A stretch of 64,000 nt of DNA from NCBI RefSeq assembly GCF_014050145.1, contig NZ_JACFYF010000006.1, positions 1 to 64,000 of the forward strand, given 5' to 3'. Below are positions 18,165-28,174 of this stretch, piece by piece (position 1 is the first letter of the stretch; the number at the start of each line of letters is the position of its first letter). The DNA comes from Vibrio marinisediminis (GTDB taxonomy: Bacteria > Pseudomonadota > Gammaproteobacteria > Enterobacterales > Vibrionaceae). The position numbers and the translations under genes were made by a program. Below the pieces are notes generated by a model that saw nothing but the letters and a program-made list of their open reading frames with translations, did not search any database and had not been told where the DNA came from.

Positions 18165-20771
18165 TTATGACTCTAACGCTTTCGATACTTTTTCGAATAA
18201 ATCTTTCGCTAGATTATCCATTGCCTTTAGCTGTTCCAATTCGGCTCGAATCAAGGATTGACGTTGCTGGTCATACTTGCCAAGTTTTAGTAGAGGATCA
18301 ACCAAACGTGATGCAACTTGCGGGTTAACGCTATTTAGCTCACGTAATATTTCACCGGCAAACTGATAACCAGAGCCATCAATGGCGTGGAAATGAACCG
18401 GGTTCATATTCAAAAACGAACCCACTAAGCTGCGAGTGCGATTCGGGTTTTTAAGGCTAAATGCTTCGTGATGCATTGTTTGCTTAATCACCTCAAGTAC
18501 ATTACCGGCTGGGTTACTGCCTTGTAATGCAAACCACTTATCCATCACCAAACCATCATGTTTCCACTTATCACTGTAGTCTGCCATGAGAGTTTCACGA
18601 CATGCCAGTTGTGCTTGGTTTGCTGCTGCCATTGCTGCGATGGTATCTGTCATATTGTTGGCTTGCGCGTATTGGCTCTTAACCAATTCATTACCCTGCT
18701 CTGTATAAGCCAGGAATGAAAGTGCCGTATTTCGTAACGCACGTTTACCAATCGCATCATGGTCAATCGTGTATTCCGCTTGGTTCAAACTATGGTAAAT
18801 AGCGCCAAACTCGTCTTGCAACTCAGCCGACAATTGAATTTTTATCGCTTTCAGTACTTGAGCAATCGCATCAACATCAACGGTTTTATACCAACCAGAA
18901 ACTTCATTGTGGCTAGGCAATGAAAGCATTTCAGCAATGAAGGCTGGCTCTAATACTTCACTCAATACAACACCACGGAACGCATCAACAACTTCCGCAG
19001 GTAATGATGCAACTTTGCCTGCTTGAACGGCTTCAACATTGGTACGGATATACTTAGCCAAAAGCATTTGACCAGCATCCCAACGAGCGAACTCATTTTG
19101 GGCGTAAACCATTAGGAAAGTTAGCTCTTTGTCGCTGTAATCGTATTCTAATTTTACTGGTGCAGAAAATTCTCGAAGTAGCGATGGGATTGGCTGCTCA
19201 GTAACGCCTTCAAACACAAAGCTTTGCTTAGCTTGTGTCACATTCAAAACATTCGCCACTTTTTCGCCGTTACATTGTAACTCAATAACGTCACCAGCAG
19301 CGCTATACAACTCAACGTCAAATGGAATATGCAGAGCTTGCTTCTCTTTTTGATCGTGTGTCGATTCAGTCGATTGCTCTACTATTAAGGTATAGGTTTG
19401 AGCTTGCTCATTATATTCACTTGCAACCTTAACTGTAGGTGTACCCGATTGGTTGTACCACAAACGGAATTGCTGCAAATCGACGCCATTCGCATCTTCC
19501 ATAGCTTTGACAAAGTCTTCACAAGTTGCCGCGGTGCCATCATGACGCTCAACATACAACTGCATGCCTTTCTGGAATCCTTCCTCACCAAGTAGTGTGT
19601 GGTACATACGAATCACTTCGCTGCCCTTTTCATACACAGTCAAGGTATAGAAGTTATTCATCTCAATGACTTTATCCGGGCGAATCGGATGAGACATCGG
19701 GCTTGCATCTTCAGCAAACTGAGGACCGCGAATAATACGAACATTATTAATGCGGTTCACGGCACGTGAACCCAAATCAGAGGAAAACTCTTGATCGCGG
19801 AACACGGTTAAGCCTTCTTTTAAGCTTAATTGGAACCAGTCGCGACAAGTCACGCGGTTACCCGTCCAGTTATGGAAATACTCATGGCCAATCACCGCTT
19901 CAATACCCAAGTAATCGGTATCCGTCGCAGTTTTTTCATTTGCCAATACAAACTTAGAATTGAAAACGTTTAAGCCTTTGTTTTCCATTGCGCCCATGTT
20001 GAAGAAATCAACCGCCACAATCATGTAGATATCAAGATCATACTCAAAGCCGAATCGTTCTTCGTCCCACTTCATTGAATTGATTAGCGAAACCATCGCG
20101 TGATTCGCACGGTCAAGATTGCCTTTATCAACAAAGATTTCTAACGTCACATTGCGCCCAGACTTTGTGGTGTATTGATCAGTTAGAACATCAAAATCAC
20201 CCGCAACCAATGCGAACAAATAGGCTGGCTTTGGATGTGGGTCAAACCATTTAACCCAATGACGACCGTTGTCTAGTTCACCCTGTTCAACACGGTTACC
20301 ATTGCTCAGCAAAAACGGATACTGAACTTTATCTGCTATCACCGTGGTGGTGTATTTTGCTAAAACATCAGGGCGATCTAAATAATAGGTAATACGGCGG
20401 AAGCCTTCAGCTTCGCATTGTGTGCAGTATGCTCCACCAGATTTATAAAGCCCTTCCAAAGCGGTATTCGCTTCAGGGTTTAACTCAGTAACTATTTCTA
20501 AGGTAAACATATTTGGTAGATTATGGATCTTCAACCCACCTTCAACTAATTCATAGTCTGTCCATTGCTGTTGATCTATACGTAGGCTCTTTAATGTCAG
20601 CCCATCGCCATCTAGCGCTAAAGTAGTACTCTCTTTCAGTTGTTGTACTTGAGACACAGCGGTGACAAGAGTTGCAGTATCGTGCAGTTCGAAAATTAAT
20701 TCGATATCAGTAATAGTATGAGAGGGAGACTGATAATCTTTGCGATATTTGGCTTGAGGAGCTTGAGCCAT
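18165..20771 (-). CDS. pepN: aminopeptidase N
   Basis: M1-family zinc aminopeptidase of 868 residues (E. coli PepN 870). It removes N-terminal residues from peptides in the cytoplasm, acting late in protein turnover. The exopeptidase motif GAMEN (NMGAMENKGLNVFNS) near residue 261 and the zinc site HEYFHNW with the downstream glutamate in LKEGLTVFRDQE are intact. The order of domains is beta-saddle N-terminal domain, thermolysin-like catalytic domain, beta-sandwich, and a long helical C-terminal domain. Monocistronic with flanking terminators on both sides. Confidence 0.98.
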   Translation of the reverse strand: MAQAPQAKYRKDYQSPSHTITDIELIFELHDTATLVTAVSQVQQLKESTTLALDGDGLTLKSLRIDQQQWTDYELVEGGLKIHNLPNMFTLEIVTELNPEANTALEGLYKSGGAYCTQCEAEGFRRITYYLDRPDVLAKYTTTVIADKVQYPFLLSNGNRVEQGELDNGRHWVKWFDPHPKPAYLFALVAGDFDVLTDQYTTKSGRNVTLEIFVDKGNLDRANHAMVSLINSMKWDEERFGFEYDLDIYMIVAVDFFNMGAMENKGLNVFNSKFVLANEKTATDTDYLGIEAVIGHEYFHNWTGNRVTCRDWFQLSLKEGLTVFRDQEFSSDLGSRAVNRINNVRIIRGPQFAEDASPMSHPIRPDKVIEMNNFYTLTVYEKGSEVIRMYHTLLGEEGFQKGMQLYVERHDGTAATCEDFVKAMEDANGVDLQQFRLWYNQSGTPTVKVASEYNEQAQTYTLIVEQSTESTHDQKEKQALHIPFDVELYSAAGDVIELQCNGEKVANVLNVTQAKQSFVFEGVTEQPIPSLLREFSAPVKLEYDYSDKELTFLMVYAQNEFARWDAGQMLLAKYIRTNVEAVQAGKVASLPAEVVDAFRGVVLSEVLEPAFIAEMLSLPSHNEVSGWYKTVDVDAIAQVLKAIKIQLSAELQDEFGAIYHSLNQAEYTIDHDAIGKRALRNTALSFLAYTEQGNELVKSQYAQANNMTDTIAAMAAANQAQLACRETLMADYSDKWKHDGLVMDKWFALQGSNPAGNVLEVIKQTMHHEAFSLKNPNRTRSLVGSFLNMNPVHFHAIDGSGYQFAGEILRELNSVNPQVASRLVDPLLKLGKYDQQRQSLIRAELEQLKAMDNLAKDLFEKVSKALES

Positions 20772-20826
20772 TTCTAAATCCTTCTAACGAATAGTATTTG
20801 ATTAACTAGCTTACAACTCTGAATGC

Positions 20827-20865
20827 AAAAAAACGAGGCATTCTCATTAATAACCTCGTTTTTTT
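20827..20865. terminator. bidirectional intrinsic terminator
   Basis: AAAAAAACGAGG and CCTCGTTTTTTT are perfect inverted arms around a 15-base loop. It sits between the start of pepN and the end of the upstream exported-protein gene, and serves the latter. Confidence 0.85.
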
Positions 20866-20934
20866 ACTGATAAATAGTCTTAATCCAAATGATTAGTCTA
20901 AAATATCGTCAAACACTCGATGAATACGGAAGCA

Positions 20935-21606
20935 CTAGCGAATTCGATTTAATACCGCAAACATACCTCCTTCATCTGACTCTATGGTAAGTTTGTCGCG
21001 GTTCAATTTGTATCGAGCATTATGTTCACCATCTTCATAGAGCAGTACCAAATGTTCACCTTCCGTAAAGTAAACACCTCTTCTTACCGCTTCATCACCG
21101 TCTTGATTACTAACCTTAAATAGAAAGACGAAATCCGGCTGTAAGATCAGATCCATTTGATTGACTTCACTGGCCAGCAAATCGTCTCCAGCTAAATGTT
21201 CACTTGACCAAATACCGGCAAGCGAATTAGACAAGGCTTTGGTAAACATCACACCATTTAAGTTGAGCATATTGTGATTGCTGGCATAGCTATAAATTTG
21301 AGGCGCATCGGTGTGAAGTCCGAGAATGATCGTGTCTTCATTGGCGTTATACATGCCTTCCCAATGATCGACCGAAAAATCCCGCTTCTGGATATCGATT
21401 GAGAAATGATAATTTGAATCTAAGGTCAACTTAATCGCAATGAAGTTCTCTTGCGAAGAATCCGGCTCTGGATTAATCAAATACCAGTCACCGAGTAAAA
21501 AAGGATGGTCAAAATGACTTATAGCATCCAAATCTTTATCACTTGAGGCATTTGCGCTCCAGGCACTAAAGCTTAGACAGGCAAGAAAAATTGCTATCCA
21601 TCTCAT
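20935..21606 (-). CDS. exported protein of unknown function, two lipocalin-like halves
   Basis: 223-residue protein with a clear signal peptide (MRWIAIFLACLSFSAWSANA). I do not recognise the family. The mature part appears to hold two related beta-rich halves: FLLGDWYLINPEPDS with following strands, and SLAGIWSSEHLAGDD with following strands, each opening with a G-x-W motif as in small lipocalin-like folds (structural guess). The ATG at 21604-21606 has GGGGA six bases upstream; an upstream TTG/ATG-type start would lose the signal peptide position. A CRP-like site lies 60-75 bases upstream. It is separated from prc by the prc terminator, so it has its own promoter. Confidence 0.7.
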   Translation of the reverse strand: MRWIAIFLACLSFSAWSANASSDKDLDAISHFDHPFLLGDWYLINPEPDSSQENFIAIKLTLDSNYHFSIDIQKRDFSVDHWEGMYNANEDTIILGLHTDAPQIYSYASNHNMLNLNGVMFTKALSNSLAGIWSSEHLAGDDLLASEVNQMDLILQPDFVFLFKVSNQDGDEAVRRGVYFTEGEHLVLLYEDGEHNARYKLNRDKLTIESDEGGMFAVLNRIR

Positions 21607-21665
21607 ATTGCTTCCCCTCACTTTTTCTTTAAGCGTAGGCACAACCCTTCGAGAAAGCTAAATAA

Positions 21666-21681
21666 ATTGATCTAGATCACA
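21666..21681 (-). promoter_or_regulatory. CRP-like site
   Basis: On the minus strand it reads TGTGATCTAGATCAAT: one perfect TGTGA half, the ideal TCTAGA spacer and a partial second half. It is 60-75 bases upstream of the exported-protein start codon. Confidence 0.5.
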
Positions 21682-21693
21682 TTAGTTTTTAGT

Positions 21694-21723
21694 AAAAAAA
21701 AAGCGAGCTACTAGAGCTCGCTT
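21694..21723 (-). terminator. intrinsic terminator of prc
   Basis: Minus strand: AAGCGAGCT-CTAGT-AGCTCGCTT followed by a run of T residues, about 20 bases after the prc stop. Confidence 0.85.
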
Positions 21724-21741
21724 CATTATTAGTGGGTGACA

Positions 21742-23736
21742 TTATTGAATCATGTCGACCATGATAGCAACCGACTCATCAAGATAAGGATCTGGCGCTT
21801 CGTAATCTTTCGGTATGTCATCCAATGTCTTGTACGTTTCTAAACCTTGCGCTTTTTGGCGTTGGTTTGTACGGTCCAAGCGGCGTTCGTCAGCTTCATC
21901 ACTTATACGCTTACGCTCATTCTCATTTAATGACAAAGAGTTATCTTCTTTTTCTGCCTTGTATCGAACAATATCATCGGCAATAAAACCAAACTCTAAA
22001 TCATTCGCGATTCGCGCTTGATGTTGTTTATCAAGTTGAGAAATAACATCATCGTTACGTTGTAACTGCTTATATTCCGCTTTCTCAATACTATCCCAAG
22101 GTAACGCATTATCTTCGACACTTTCACCAGTTTCAGCTGGATCAATCGGTGTTGGGTAAGCAATATCAGGTACAACACCTTTGTTTTGTGTACTACCACC
22201 GTCAATTCGATAGAATTTTTGAATAGTGTACTGAACATAACCTAACTCTTTATCAAATAAATCATAGATATGATTTAAAGAGCGATGTTGTTGTACTGTC
22301 CCCTTACCAAACGAATTCTCACCAACCACGATAGCTCGACCGTAGTCTTGCATTGCTGCGGCAAAAATCTCTGAGGCTGAAGCGCTGTAACGGTTAACTA
22401 GAACTAAAAGCGGACCGTCGTAGCTGATTTGGTCATCAGTATCAGCATTGACATTGATACGACCATAGCTATCACGAACTTGAACCACCGGACCACTAGT
22501 AATAAACAAACCAGAGAGCGAAGTTGCTTCCGTTAATGCACCGCCACCGTTATTACGTAGATCAACGATAACACCGTCAACCTTTTTCTCTTTTAGCTCA
22601 ACCAGCAGTTTATCCGTGTCTTTTGATAGCCCTACGTAGAAACTTGGTACTTCAAGAATGCCAATCTTCTTACCGTCTTTTTCGATAATTTCAGATTTAA
22701 CCGCTCGATCTTCCAAACGTACTTTGTCACGAACGATCGAAATCACTTCACTCTTGGCATCATTACCTTCAGGTAAGATCTCAAGTTTTACTGTCGTGCC
22801 TTTAGGTCCTTTAATTAGTTGAACGACATCATCGAGTCGCCAGCCAATCACATCAACCATCTCTTCGCCGTCTTGCCCAACACTCACAATACGGTCGCCT
22901 TCACCCAGTTTTTTGCTCTTCGCTGCAGGTCCACCAGCAACGAGTGAACGAATAACGGTGTAGTCGTCTGTCATTTGTAACACTGCACCAATCCCTTCTA
23001 GAGATAAGTTCATCTCTTGTTGGAATTGATCGGCATTACGCGGAGACAAGTAACTAGTATGAGGGTCAACTTCGCGCGAGAACGCGTTCATATAGAGTTG
23101 GAAAGCATCTTCATTGTTTGTCTGGCTTAAACGTTTTAACGCATTGTTATAACGCTTACCGAGGATCTCTTTAATTTCATCCCAGTTTTTGCCAGTCAAT
23201 TTAAGATTTAAGGCATCGAATTTTACGCGCTTGCGCCAAAGCTCATCGAGTTCTTGTTGAGTTTTAGGCCAATCGGCTTCGCTACGATCAAGATCAATAC
23301 TTTCGTCGACATCAAACTTCATCTCTTTATCTAATAGAGAAAGAGCGTAATCAAACCTTTCATAACGGCGTTTCATTGATTGGTTATAAATGTCAAAAGC
23401 AATTTGGTTGTCGCCTGCTTTTAACTGATCATCAATCGATGTTGCCCATTTAGAAAAGTTATCAATATCAGCTTGAGTGAAGATATTTTTGTTGAAATCA
23501 AGCATTTCTATATAACGATCGAATATCGCTTGCGAAAATTCGTCATCAAGAGAGAAATGTTTGTAATGAGAGCGGGTAAAGCGGGAAGTGACACGTTTAC
23601 TTGCTGTTTGATGCTGAGCTTCTTGAGCCAGCGCAGGTAAATCGGTTAATTCAATTTTCGCTTCAAGTGCTTTCGCGGGCGTTGCCGCTAGCATTACACT
23701 AGCAGCAATCAGCGAAAAGTTTAAACGGCATTTCAT
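21742..23736 (-). CDS. prc: carboxy-terminal processing protease Prc (Tsp)
   Basis: Periplasmic S41 protease of 664 residues (E. coli 682) that trims C-termini, degrades ssrA-tagged proteins and helps regulate murein hydrolases such as MepS with NlpI. A signal peptide ends near ATPAKA. A PDZ domain (about 235-320, with GEGDRIVSVGQDG) precedes the catalytic core. The Ser-Lys dyad is visible in NRYSASASEIFAAAM and NSFGKGTVQQ. A helical C-terminal domain closes the protein. It lies 17 bases after proQ on the same strand, the conserved proQ-prc operon. Confidence 0.97.
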   Translation of the reverse strand: MKCRLNFSLIAASVMLAATPAKALEAKIELTDLPALAQEAQHQTASKRVTSRFTRSHYKHFSLDDEFSQAIFDRYIEMLDFNKNIFTQADIDNFSKWATSIDDQLKAGDNQIAFDIYNQSMKRRYERFDYALSLLDKEMKFDVDESIDLDRSEADWPKTQQELDELWRKRVKFDALNLKLTGKNWDEIKEILGKRYNNALKRLSQTNNEDAFQLYMNAFSREVDPHTSYLSPRNADQFQQEMNLSLEGIGAVLQMTDDYTVIRSLVAGGPAAKSKKLGEGDRIVSVGQDGEEMVDVIGWRLDDVVQLIKGPKGTTVKLEILPEGNDAKSEVISIVRDKVRLEDRAVKSEIIEKDGKKIGILEVPSFYVGLSKDTDKLLVELKEKKVDGVIVDLRNNGGGALTEATSLSGLFITSGPVVQVRDSYGRINVNADTDDQISYDGPLLVLVNRYSASASEIFAAAMQDYGRAIVVGENSFGKGTVQQHRSLNHIYDLFDKELGYVQYTIQKFYRIDGGSTQNKGVVPDIAYPTPIDPAETGESVEDNALPWDSIEKAEYKQLQRNDDVISQLDKQHQARIANDLEFGFIADDIVRYKAEKEDNSLSLNENERKRISDEADERRLDRTNQRQKAQGLETYKTLDDIPKDYEAPDPYLDESVAIMVDMIQ

Positions 23737-23753
23737 GCGTAGGAGATTCTCCT

Positions 23754-24386
23754 TTATGCGCGCAGGTGCTCCGCTTTCACAACCATTTGTAGGCCGTTAG
23801 ACAGTTGAACTCGCACATCTTCCTTATTGATTTCAACGATAGTGGCAGCCATGTTTCCTTTGCCCATGTTCACATTTACATCATTGCCAACTTTCATTTC
23901 GTCAGCATTTAGTAGACGTGTTTCTATTGGCTTAGTGGCTTTCGGCGCAGATTTCGCTTGTGGGCGACGAGCTTGCTGTGGTTTCTTACCTGCTGGTTTC
24001 GCTTTCGCTTGACCTTCTTCGCGAGTTTTCTTCACTTGCTCTTTGCGACGAGCTTGCACTTTCGCTTTGCTTTCTGCTAGTGCAGCTTTTGCGTGTTCTA
24101 CGTGTTCTTCGTCTAGCTCACCACATGGGTTGCCATCTAAATCTACACGTACCGCACCTGGCTTAACACCGTGTAGGTAGCGCCATGATGAAGTGTACTG
24201 TCTTAACGCTGCACGAAGCTGAGTTTTACTTACTTTTTCGTCATCTGATAAGCGATCCGCAAGATCTTGAAAAATACCAATTTTAAGTGGTTGCGCTTCA
24301 CCTTCTAAAGTAAAGCACTTAGGGAAACATTCAGCAATATATGCAATAACTTCTTTGCTGTTTTTTAACTTTTCAGTGTTTTCCAT
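23754..24386 (-). CDS. proQ: RNA chaperone ProQ
   Basis: ProQ binds structured sRNAs and mRNA 3' ends as a global RNA chaperone. The 210-residue protein has the FinO-like RNA-binding domain (about residues 5-120, with [31 protein letters not shown] and [12 protein letters not shown]), a Lys/Ala/Gln-rich linker and a C-terminal Tudor-like domain (about 155-210, ending [20 protein letters not shown]). It is the first gene of the proQ-prc unit; GGAACCCCC-like sequence precedes the ATG at 24384-24386. Confidence 0.96.
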   Translation of the reverse strand: MENTEKLKNSKEVIAYIAECFPKCFTLEGEAQPLKIGIFQDLADRLSDDEKVSKTQLRAALRQYTSSWRYLHGVKPGAVRVDLDGNPCGELDEEHVEHAKAALAESKAKVQARRKEQVKKTREEGQAKAKPAGKKPQQARRPQAKSAPKATKPIETRLLNADEMKVGNDVNVNMGKGNMAATIVEINKEDVRVQLSNGLQMVVKAEHLRA

Positions 24387-24486
24387 GGGGGTTCCTGGTT
24401 AGTGCGGACTATCCGCGAGCGTTAAGATTAAATATTTTTGGGTATTATAGTGACCTGTATAGGAAAAACCACACTCTAAAGCTAAT

Positions 24487-24960
24487 TTATGCCTTGATAG
24501 CGTGTGAATTAAGCAGCTTTTCTACTTCTGCCATCAAAATAACCAGTCCTTTTTCATCTTCTTCGCTAAATCGACCAATATTTGGGCTATCAATATCGAG
24601 TACACCAGCGATTTTTCCATGCACGCTAAATGGAATGACAATTTCCGAGTTACTTGCTGCGTCACAGGCAATGTGTCCTTCGAATTGGTGTACATCATAA
24701 ACACGCTGTACTTGATTCGTTTCTACCGCCGTTCCACATACACCACGCCCAACAGGAATACGAACACAAGCGGGTTTACCTTGGAAAGGTCCTAACACCA
24801 ATTGGTCTTCTTCCATCAGATAGAAACCAACCCAGTTAATATCTTCCAGTTCCATATTCAGCAACGCACTGACATTCGACAAATTCGCGATCAAATTCGG
24901 CTCTGACTCAATAAGAGCCTGCGCTTGTTTAGTCAGTCGTTGATAAAATTCTTGGTTCAT
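24487..24960 (-). CDS. msrC: free methionine-(R)-sulfoxide reductase (GAF domain)
   Basis: Reduces free L-methionine-(R)-S-oxide. The 157-residue protein is a single GAF domain, close to E. coli YebR/MsrC. The three redox cysteines are visible in the expected order: PACVRIP, GRGVCGTAV and IACDAAS. Further conserved pieces are NWVGFYLM and GVLDIDSPNIGRF. It lies upstream of proQ-prc and divergent from the ABC exporter-letAB unit, as msrC does with yebST in E. coli. Confidence 0.92.
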   Translation of the reverse strand: MNQEFYQRLTKQAQALIESEPNLIANLSNVSALLNMELEDINWVGFYLMEEDQLVLGPFQGKPACVRIPVGRGVCGTAVETNQVQRVYDVHQFEGHIACDAASNSEIVIPFSVHGKIAGVLDIDSPNIGRFSEEDEKGLVILMAEVEKLLNSHAIKA

Positions 24961-25081
24961 AATGACTTCCGTTTAATAACTTACAATAACTTGAACAACT
25001 GCTTCCAGTGAAAAGATGAGACTTATCAGGTTATTCTACGTACAATTACTTAGCCTATAAATAGTAAGCATTATCAATAGA

Positions 25082-26878
25082 ATGACTGAAAACAACAACA
25101 CTATTAGCCGTTCTTGGTTGATTTCACAAGTAAAAATACATAAAAACAAGCTGATTGTTGCTAATTTGGTTGCTGTTATTGCTACCTTAGTCAGCGTGCC
25201 TATTCCACTATTAATGCCCTTAATGGTCGATGAAGTGTTACTCAACCAGCCAAGTACCGGTCTGGAGATGATGAACAGCGTCCTGCCCGCTTCGATGCAA
25301 ACTCCTACAGGCTACATTTTCTTCACTCTGTTGTTAGTTGTGCTGATGCGCACGATTGGACAAGTCCTCAACATCGTACAAAGCCGGCAATTTACGCTCG
25401 TTTCAAAAACCATTACCTATCAGATGCGCAGTAAAATGATTGATAAGCTTGGGCGCATCAGTATTAGGCAATATGAAACTCGCGGTAGCGGTGGGATCAA
25501 CGCCCACCTAATTACTGATATCGAAACGATAGACCAATTTATCGGCTCTACTCTTAGTAAATTTTTGATCAGCTTATTTACTGTCATCGGTACCGCCGCG
25601 GTACTACTTTGGATTGACTGGCGTTTGGGGCTTTTTATTCTACTGGTGAATCCGCTGGTGATTTACTTTTCACGCCTACTAGGCAGTAAAGTAAAACACC
25701 TTAAGAAAAGAGAGAATCAGTCTTTTGAGCACTTTCAGAATCGACTGGTTGAAACCCTTGATGGAATCTACCAACTACGCGCTGCAAACAGAGAACGAGA
25801 ATTTTTAAGTGAATTAAAACTCAGTGCCAATCAGGTCAGGCTGGATGCCGATAAATACGCATGGCAATCAGAAGCGGCTGGACGCGTCTCTTTTCTGCTA
25901 TTCCTACTCGGTTTCGAACTCTTCCGCGCCGTTGCTATGCTAATGGTGTTATTTAGTGACCTTACTATCGGACAGATCTTCGCAGTATTTGGGTATTTGT
26001 GGTTTATGTTGTCTCCAGTACAAGAGCTGCTAGGCATTCAGTTTTCATGGTATAGCGCCAAAGCTGCCTTAGGACGGATTAATACTTTGCTTGAGTTGGA
26101 AGAAGAGTATCGACCAATGAGCAAGATAAACCCATTTCGTGATGACCAAGAAGTCGACGTTAATATTGAACAAGTCAATTTCTCTTACAATGACGAGACT
26201 CAAGTTTTAAAAAATCTGAACTTGCATATTCCCGCAGGTAAGAAAGTAGCGCTTGTCGGGGCGAGTGGCGGCGGTAAATCGACCCTAATCCAGTTACTCA
26301 TTGGCGTATACCGCCCAACGTCTGGCGTTATAAAATTTAATCATCATAGCGCCGACGATATCAGTTTTGATGTAATACGTGACCAAATTGCCGTGGTTTT
26401 ACAACAACCTATACTATTTAATGATAGCTTGAGGCATAATCTCACGCTTGGTAGCCACTACAATGACGATCAGCTCTGGCAAGCGCTAGAGATTGCTCAA
26501 ATGCAGGATGTCATTTCACAGCTTAGCCAAGGGCTAGATACACAAATTGGTCGTAACGGTATACGTTTGTCCGGCGGTCAAAGGCAGCGGCTCGCCATCG
26601 CGAGAATGGTGTTAAGCAATCCAAAGTTTGTCATATTAGATGAGGCAACTTCTGCCTTAGACACCGCAACGGAAGCAGCATTACATCGGGCATTAACCGA
26701 ATTTTTGAGCGGGCGCACAACCTTAATCGTTGCGCACCGTTTATCTGCCGTTAGACAAGCAGATATCATCTACGTTTTAGAAGATGGTCAGGTGACCCAA
26801 ACAGGGACACACGGAGAATTAGTTGAACAACAAGGTTTATATCAAACCCTCTACGGGGCGGTTCAATCACACGGATAA
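25082..26878 (+). CDS. ABC exporter, fused membrane and ATPase domains (MsbA-like)
   Basis: 598-residue half-exporter: six membrane helices (about residues 20-310) followed by an ATPase domain with Walker A VGASGGGKSTL near residue 397, signature LSGGQRQRLAIARM and Walker B FVILDEATSALD, then a switch histidine in VAHRL. It has no C39 peptidase-like domain, which argues against classical RTX/bacteriocin export. The start has only a weak ribosome binding site. It ends 30 bases before letA on the same strand, so ABC exporter-letA-letB is probably one operon. This gene is an addition to the E. coli msrC/letA arrangement. A lipid substrate is plausible from neighbours but unproven. Confidence 0.88.
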   Translation: MTENNNTISRSWLISQVKIHKNKLIVANLVAVIATLVSVPIPLLMPLMVDEVLLNQPSTGLEMMNSVLPASMQTPTGYIFFTLLLVVLMRTIGQVLNIVQSRQFTLVSKTITYQMRSKMIDKLGRISIRQYETRGSGGINAHLITDIETIDQFIGSTLSKFLISLFTVIGTAAVLLWIDWRLGLFILLVNPLVIYFSRLLGSKVKHLKKRENQSFEHFQNRLVETLDGIYQLRAANREREFLSELKLSANQVRLDADKYAWQSEAAGRVSFLLFLLGFELFRAVAMLMVLFSDLTIGQIFAVFGYLWFMLSPVQELLGIQFSWYSAKAALGRINTLLELEEEYRPMSKINPFRDDQEVDVNIEQVNFSYNDETQVLKNLNLHIPAGKKVALVGASGGGKSTLIQLLIGVYRPTSGVIKFNHHSADDISFDVIRDQIAVVLQQPILFNDSLRHNLTLGSHYNDDQLWQALEIAQMQDVISQLSQGLDTQIGRNGIRLSGGQRQRLAIARMVLSNPKFVILDEATSALDTATEAALHRALTEFLSGRTTLIVAHRLSAVRQADIIYVLEDGQVTQTGTHGELVEQQGLYQTLYGAVQSHG

Positions 26879-26908
26879 CTTCTTTGCTCGTGACGTGAGG
26901 GGGCAATA

Positions 26909-28174
26909 TTGAGCTTACTCGCCCATAACACAGAGCCAAAACGAGTTCGCTTGTGTCCTGGCTGTGAGCTACCAATCGATATTATTGGCGTGAAGCAAGG
27001 AAAGAGTGCCTATTGCCCTCGGTGCGGCTCGCAACTGTACCGAGGTGGTCAACCGTCTTTATCGGGTAACCTAGCAATCGCCCTCACCTGCTTATTGCTA
27101 TTTATACCGTCACACTTCTTTGATTTCCTCAGTATTCGGCTGTTCGGTCAAATGATACCGGCAACCTTAGCGACCGGGGTAGTCACTCTCTTTAACGAAG
27201 GTTACGTCTTTCTTTCGTTGCTTGTCGCATTTTGTAGCTCACTTGCGCCACTGCTTGTTTGCGGTGCAGTTGTCACCGCACATATCGCGCTTCACACCCG
27301 CACATTTAAATTACTTAAACACTCTTTATGGATTGTCCATCACCTCAAACATTGGGTGATGATTGATGTATTCCTAATTAGCGTGGCGATCTCTTGTTTC
27401 AAATTACAAGATTACTCAGACATTTTTGTCGGTACGGGTTTATATGGGCTGATACTGTTACAACTTTTCACCGTTCTATTGGTGAGCCGCTTTAGTGTTA
27501 GACGTTACTGGGAATCATACAAACATGAATCACAGTATCCGTTTGAGCATAAAGATGTGCATTGCATTACTTGCCACTTATCTCAACCCAATGGTAAACG
27601 GTGTGTGCGCTGTGAGAGTACGCTATCTCATCGCTCGCCCAATTCGATGCAAAAGACCACGGCTTACCTAATAGCAGCATCTATCGCCATATTCCCAGCA
27701 AACTTGATCCCAATTTCAATTCTGCTGACCAATGGGAAACGTTTAGAAGACACCATTATTTCCGGTGTCGCTGCGCTCATTAAAAATGGTATGACAGGAA
27801 TTGCCATCATTATCTTCGTCGCAAGTATTGTCGTGCCAGTAGCAAAAATACTCGGCTTAACTTATATCTTACTCGCGGTAAAGTTTAAGCGTCGTATATT
27901 CCACCGCCAAAGAATGACCATCTATTTCGTAGTTAAATGGATCGGTAAATGGTCGATGATGGACCTGTTTGTAATTTCTATAATGATGTCCTTAGTTGAC
28001 AGAGGTCAAATCCTTGATTTTACACCGGGTTATGGAGCTGTTGCTTTCGGTATTGTTGTGGTATTAACCATGTTGGCAGCAGACAGTTTTGATCCTCGAT
28101 TTATTTGGGAAAATTACAATCAGAGTAATTCGTCCAAGACAACATCTACACAACAAGAGCCTTTTAATGAGTAA
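26909..28174 (+). CDS. letA: intermembrane lipid transport protein LetA (PqiA family)
   Basis: 421-residue inner-membrane protein of the PqiA/YebS family (E. coli LetA 427). It holds two repeats of a zinc-ribbon plus membrane bundle: Cys pairs CPGC and CPRC near residues 16-36, four helices, then CITC and CVRC near residues 212-232 and four more helices. LetA loads or drives lipids into the LetB tunnel. The start is a TTG at 26909 with GAGGGGG five bases upstream; no ATG fits. Its stop overlaps the letB start (ATGAGTAA), indicating translational coupling. Confidence 0.92.
   Translation: MSLLAHNTEPKRVRLCPGCELPIDIIGVKQGKSAYCPRCGSQLYRGGQPSLSGNLAIALTCLLLFIPSHFFDFLSIRLFGQMIPATLATGVVTLFNEGYVFLSLLVAFCSSLAPLLVCGAVVTAHIALHTRTFKLLKHSLWIVHHLKHWVMIDVFLISVAISCFKLQDYSDIFVGTGLYGLILLQLFTVLLVSRFSVRRYWESYKHESQYPFEHKDVHCITCHLSQPNGKRCVRCESTLSHRSPNSMQKTTAYLIAASIAIFPANLIPISILLTNGKRLEDTIISGVAALIKNGMTGIAIIIFVASIVVPVAKILGLTYILLAVKFKRRIFHRQRMTIYFVVKWIGKWSMMDLFVISIMMSLVDRGQILDFTPGYGAVAFGIVVVLTMLAADSFDPRFIWENYNQSNSSKTTSTQQEPFNE

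Noticed and set aside
25082-26878. ABC exporter as the missing transporter of the RTX proteins
   Set aside because: It has no C39-like domain, no HlyD partner, and is linked to letAB about 19 kb away.
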